From contig CADBIU010000006.1 of the NCBI GenBank assembly GCA_902794825.1, positions 1-64,000 on the forward strand: DNA of 64,000 bases, given 5' to 3'. A model generated the notes under the pieces. It was not told the origin of the DNA, searched no databases, and worked only from the letters and a program-made list of their open reading frames with translations. Below are positions 63,150 through 64,000 of the stretch, in pieces. The first letter of the stretch is position 1; every line of letters starts with the position of its first letter. Both the position numbers and the translations under genes were made by a program. The stretch comes from an uncultured Lachnospiraceae bacterium (lineage in GTDB: Bacteria > Bacillota > Clostridia > Lachnospirales > Lachnospiraceae).

Positions 63150-64000
63150 TACTTCCCTTTCCCGCCATGTGCCATTTTTTTCATTTCCCGCGCGTTCAAA
63201 AGCGCTGCTTCCGTTAAATGGTCCGCGCCGAGAAGCCTCGCGATCTCACGATCGCTCTCTTCGTCGCTGAGCCTGTTTATATGAGTCATGGTGCGTCCGT
63301 CCGTACTCTGTTTGGCAATACAGTAATGGCTGTCCTGCATTGAAGCGATCTGAGGCAGATGCGTGATGCACAGGATCTGATGATCCTCCGCTAAGCGCCC
63401 CATTTTCTCAGCGACTTTCCATGCGGTCTTGCCGCTGATCCCGGTGTCGATCTCATCGAAGATAAAAGTATGGATCTCATCCTTGCCTGCGAACACTGTT
63501 TTCATGCCGAGCATGATCCTCGAGAGTTCTCCGCCGCTCGCGATCTGATCCAGAGGCCTCATGCTCTCACCCGGATTCATGGAGATGTAGAACACAAGTC
63601 TGTCATAACCTCCGGCCGACACGTACTCTTCTCCGGATTCGATCCTGCTCTCAAATTCCACTTGTGGAAAATTGAGATCCATCAGGGCCGCGCTGAGTTT
63701 TTCGCCGAAAATATCCGCGGCTTCCCTGCGCACTTTGCTTAGCTCTTTACAGAACTCCAGAAGTTTTTTGTACTCTGCATCGATCTCTCTGCGGAGTCTT
63801 TCCCTTCCGTTCTCATAGTCCTCAAGAAAAGCAAGTCTCTTCTGCTTCTCATTCAGGGCATTTTGTATATCCTCTATGTTCCTTCCGTATTTGTCCTTGA
63901 GATGGTTGATCAGGTTGAGCCTGTCCCGGATCTCTTCAAATTCAGAGGGATCAAAAGTCAGATTCCTGACATAGTCGTTGAGAGATCTGTTGAAATCCGA
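63149..64000 (-). CDS. recN: DNA repair protein RecN (C-terminal part, gene continues beyond window)
   Basis: The frame is open from the stop at 63149 to the window edge (283 residues visible, N-terminus missing). A coiled-coil region (EFEEIRDRLNLINHLKDKYG to EFCKELSKVRREAADIF) is followed by the SMC-like ATPase end: signature ASGGELSRIMLGMK, Walker B FIFDEIDTGISG and the His switch CITHLPQIASMQD. RecN acts early in double-strand-break repair. The N-terminal Walker A lies outside the window. Confidence 0.95.
   Translation of the reverse strand, partial: SDFNRSLNDYVRNLTFDPSEFEEIRDRLNLINHLKDKYGRNIEDIQNALNEKQKRLAFLEDYENGRERLRREIDAEYKKLLEFCKELSKVRREAADIFGEKLSAALMDLNFPQVEFESRIESGEEYVSAGGYDRLVFYISMNPGESMRPLDQIASGGELSRIMLGMKTVFAGKDEIHTFIFDEIDTGISGKTAWKVAEKMGRLAEDHQILCITHLPQIASMQDSHYCIAKQSTDGRTMTHINRLSDEESDREIARLLGADHLTEAALLNAREMKKMAHGGKGK

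Overview
The window looks like a chromosome segment of a Clostridia bacterium, most likely a Lachnospiraceae-type Bacillota. The grounds are strong AGGAGG-type ribosome binding sites, GerMN, DUF1294, DUF1836, Gx-transporter and NusG-domain-II proteins, rubrerythrin, and a Na+-type F-ATP synthase. This is judged from gene content only. No rRNA, tRNA or CRISPR array was found.

Positions 1-11,300 form an accessory island. A partial HEPN-like gene (+) faces an eight-gene minus-strand operon: hsdM, a 98-aa protein, hsdS, hsdR, a GIY-YIG/DUF4357 protein, two adjacent paralogues sharing an N-terminal SH3/Tudor-like module, and a small unknown protein. A decayed SHOCT-like remnant follows. The island abuts a comEC gene cut off inside its competence domain. 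Next come a GerMN lipoprotein, a sensor kinase and response regulator, and a lipoprotein ComEA (12.5-16.7 kb).

Positions 16.9-25.3 kb hold biosynthesis genes: GNAT-argJ-argB-argD, divergent argG, and pyrBI. Between argG and the next gene lie two oppositely oriented long-hairpin elements whose stems differ but whose internal loops are conserved. They are the best candidate here for an undescribed element. Positions 25.3-44.7 kb carry maf, hsp20, an M13 peptidase lipoprotein, a heterodimeric ABC exporter, a MacB-type ATPase with a damaged permease, a class A PBP, malQ, an esterase-like protein, rubrerythrin, VanZ and a Cna-B surface protein.

carB (44.9-48.1 kb) converges on a complete F-ATPase operon (48.2-55.5 kb). 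Its c subunit carries a two-carboxylate Na+-binding pattern. Beside it are the two ends of an rnf operon with the middle missing, Gx-transporter and NusG-II genes, and a condensed fumarate-reductase-like remnant. The right end holds rlmD-like, Asp-rich membrane protein, pcrA, DUF1836 and partial recN genes.

A recurring theme is loss of internal gene segments: comEC, the FtsX-type permease, the esterase, the rnf operon and the flavoprotein are all truncated or internally deleted, while neighbouring housekeeping genes are intact. This could be real reductive decay in this lineage or, less likely, an assembly effect.
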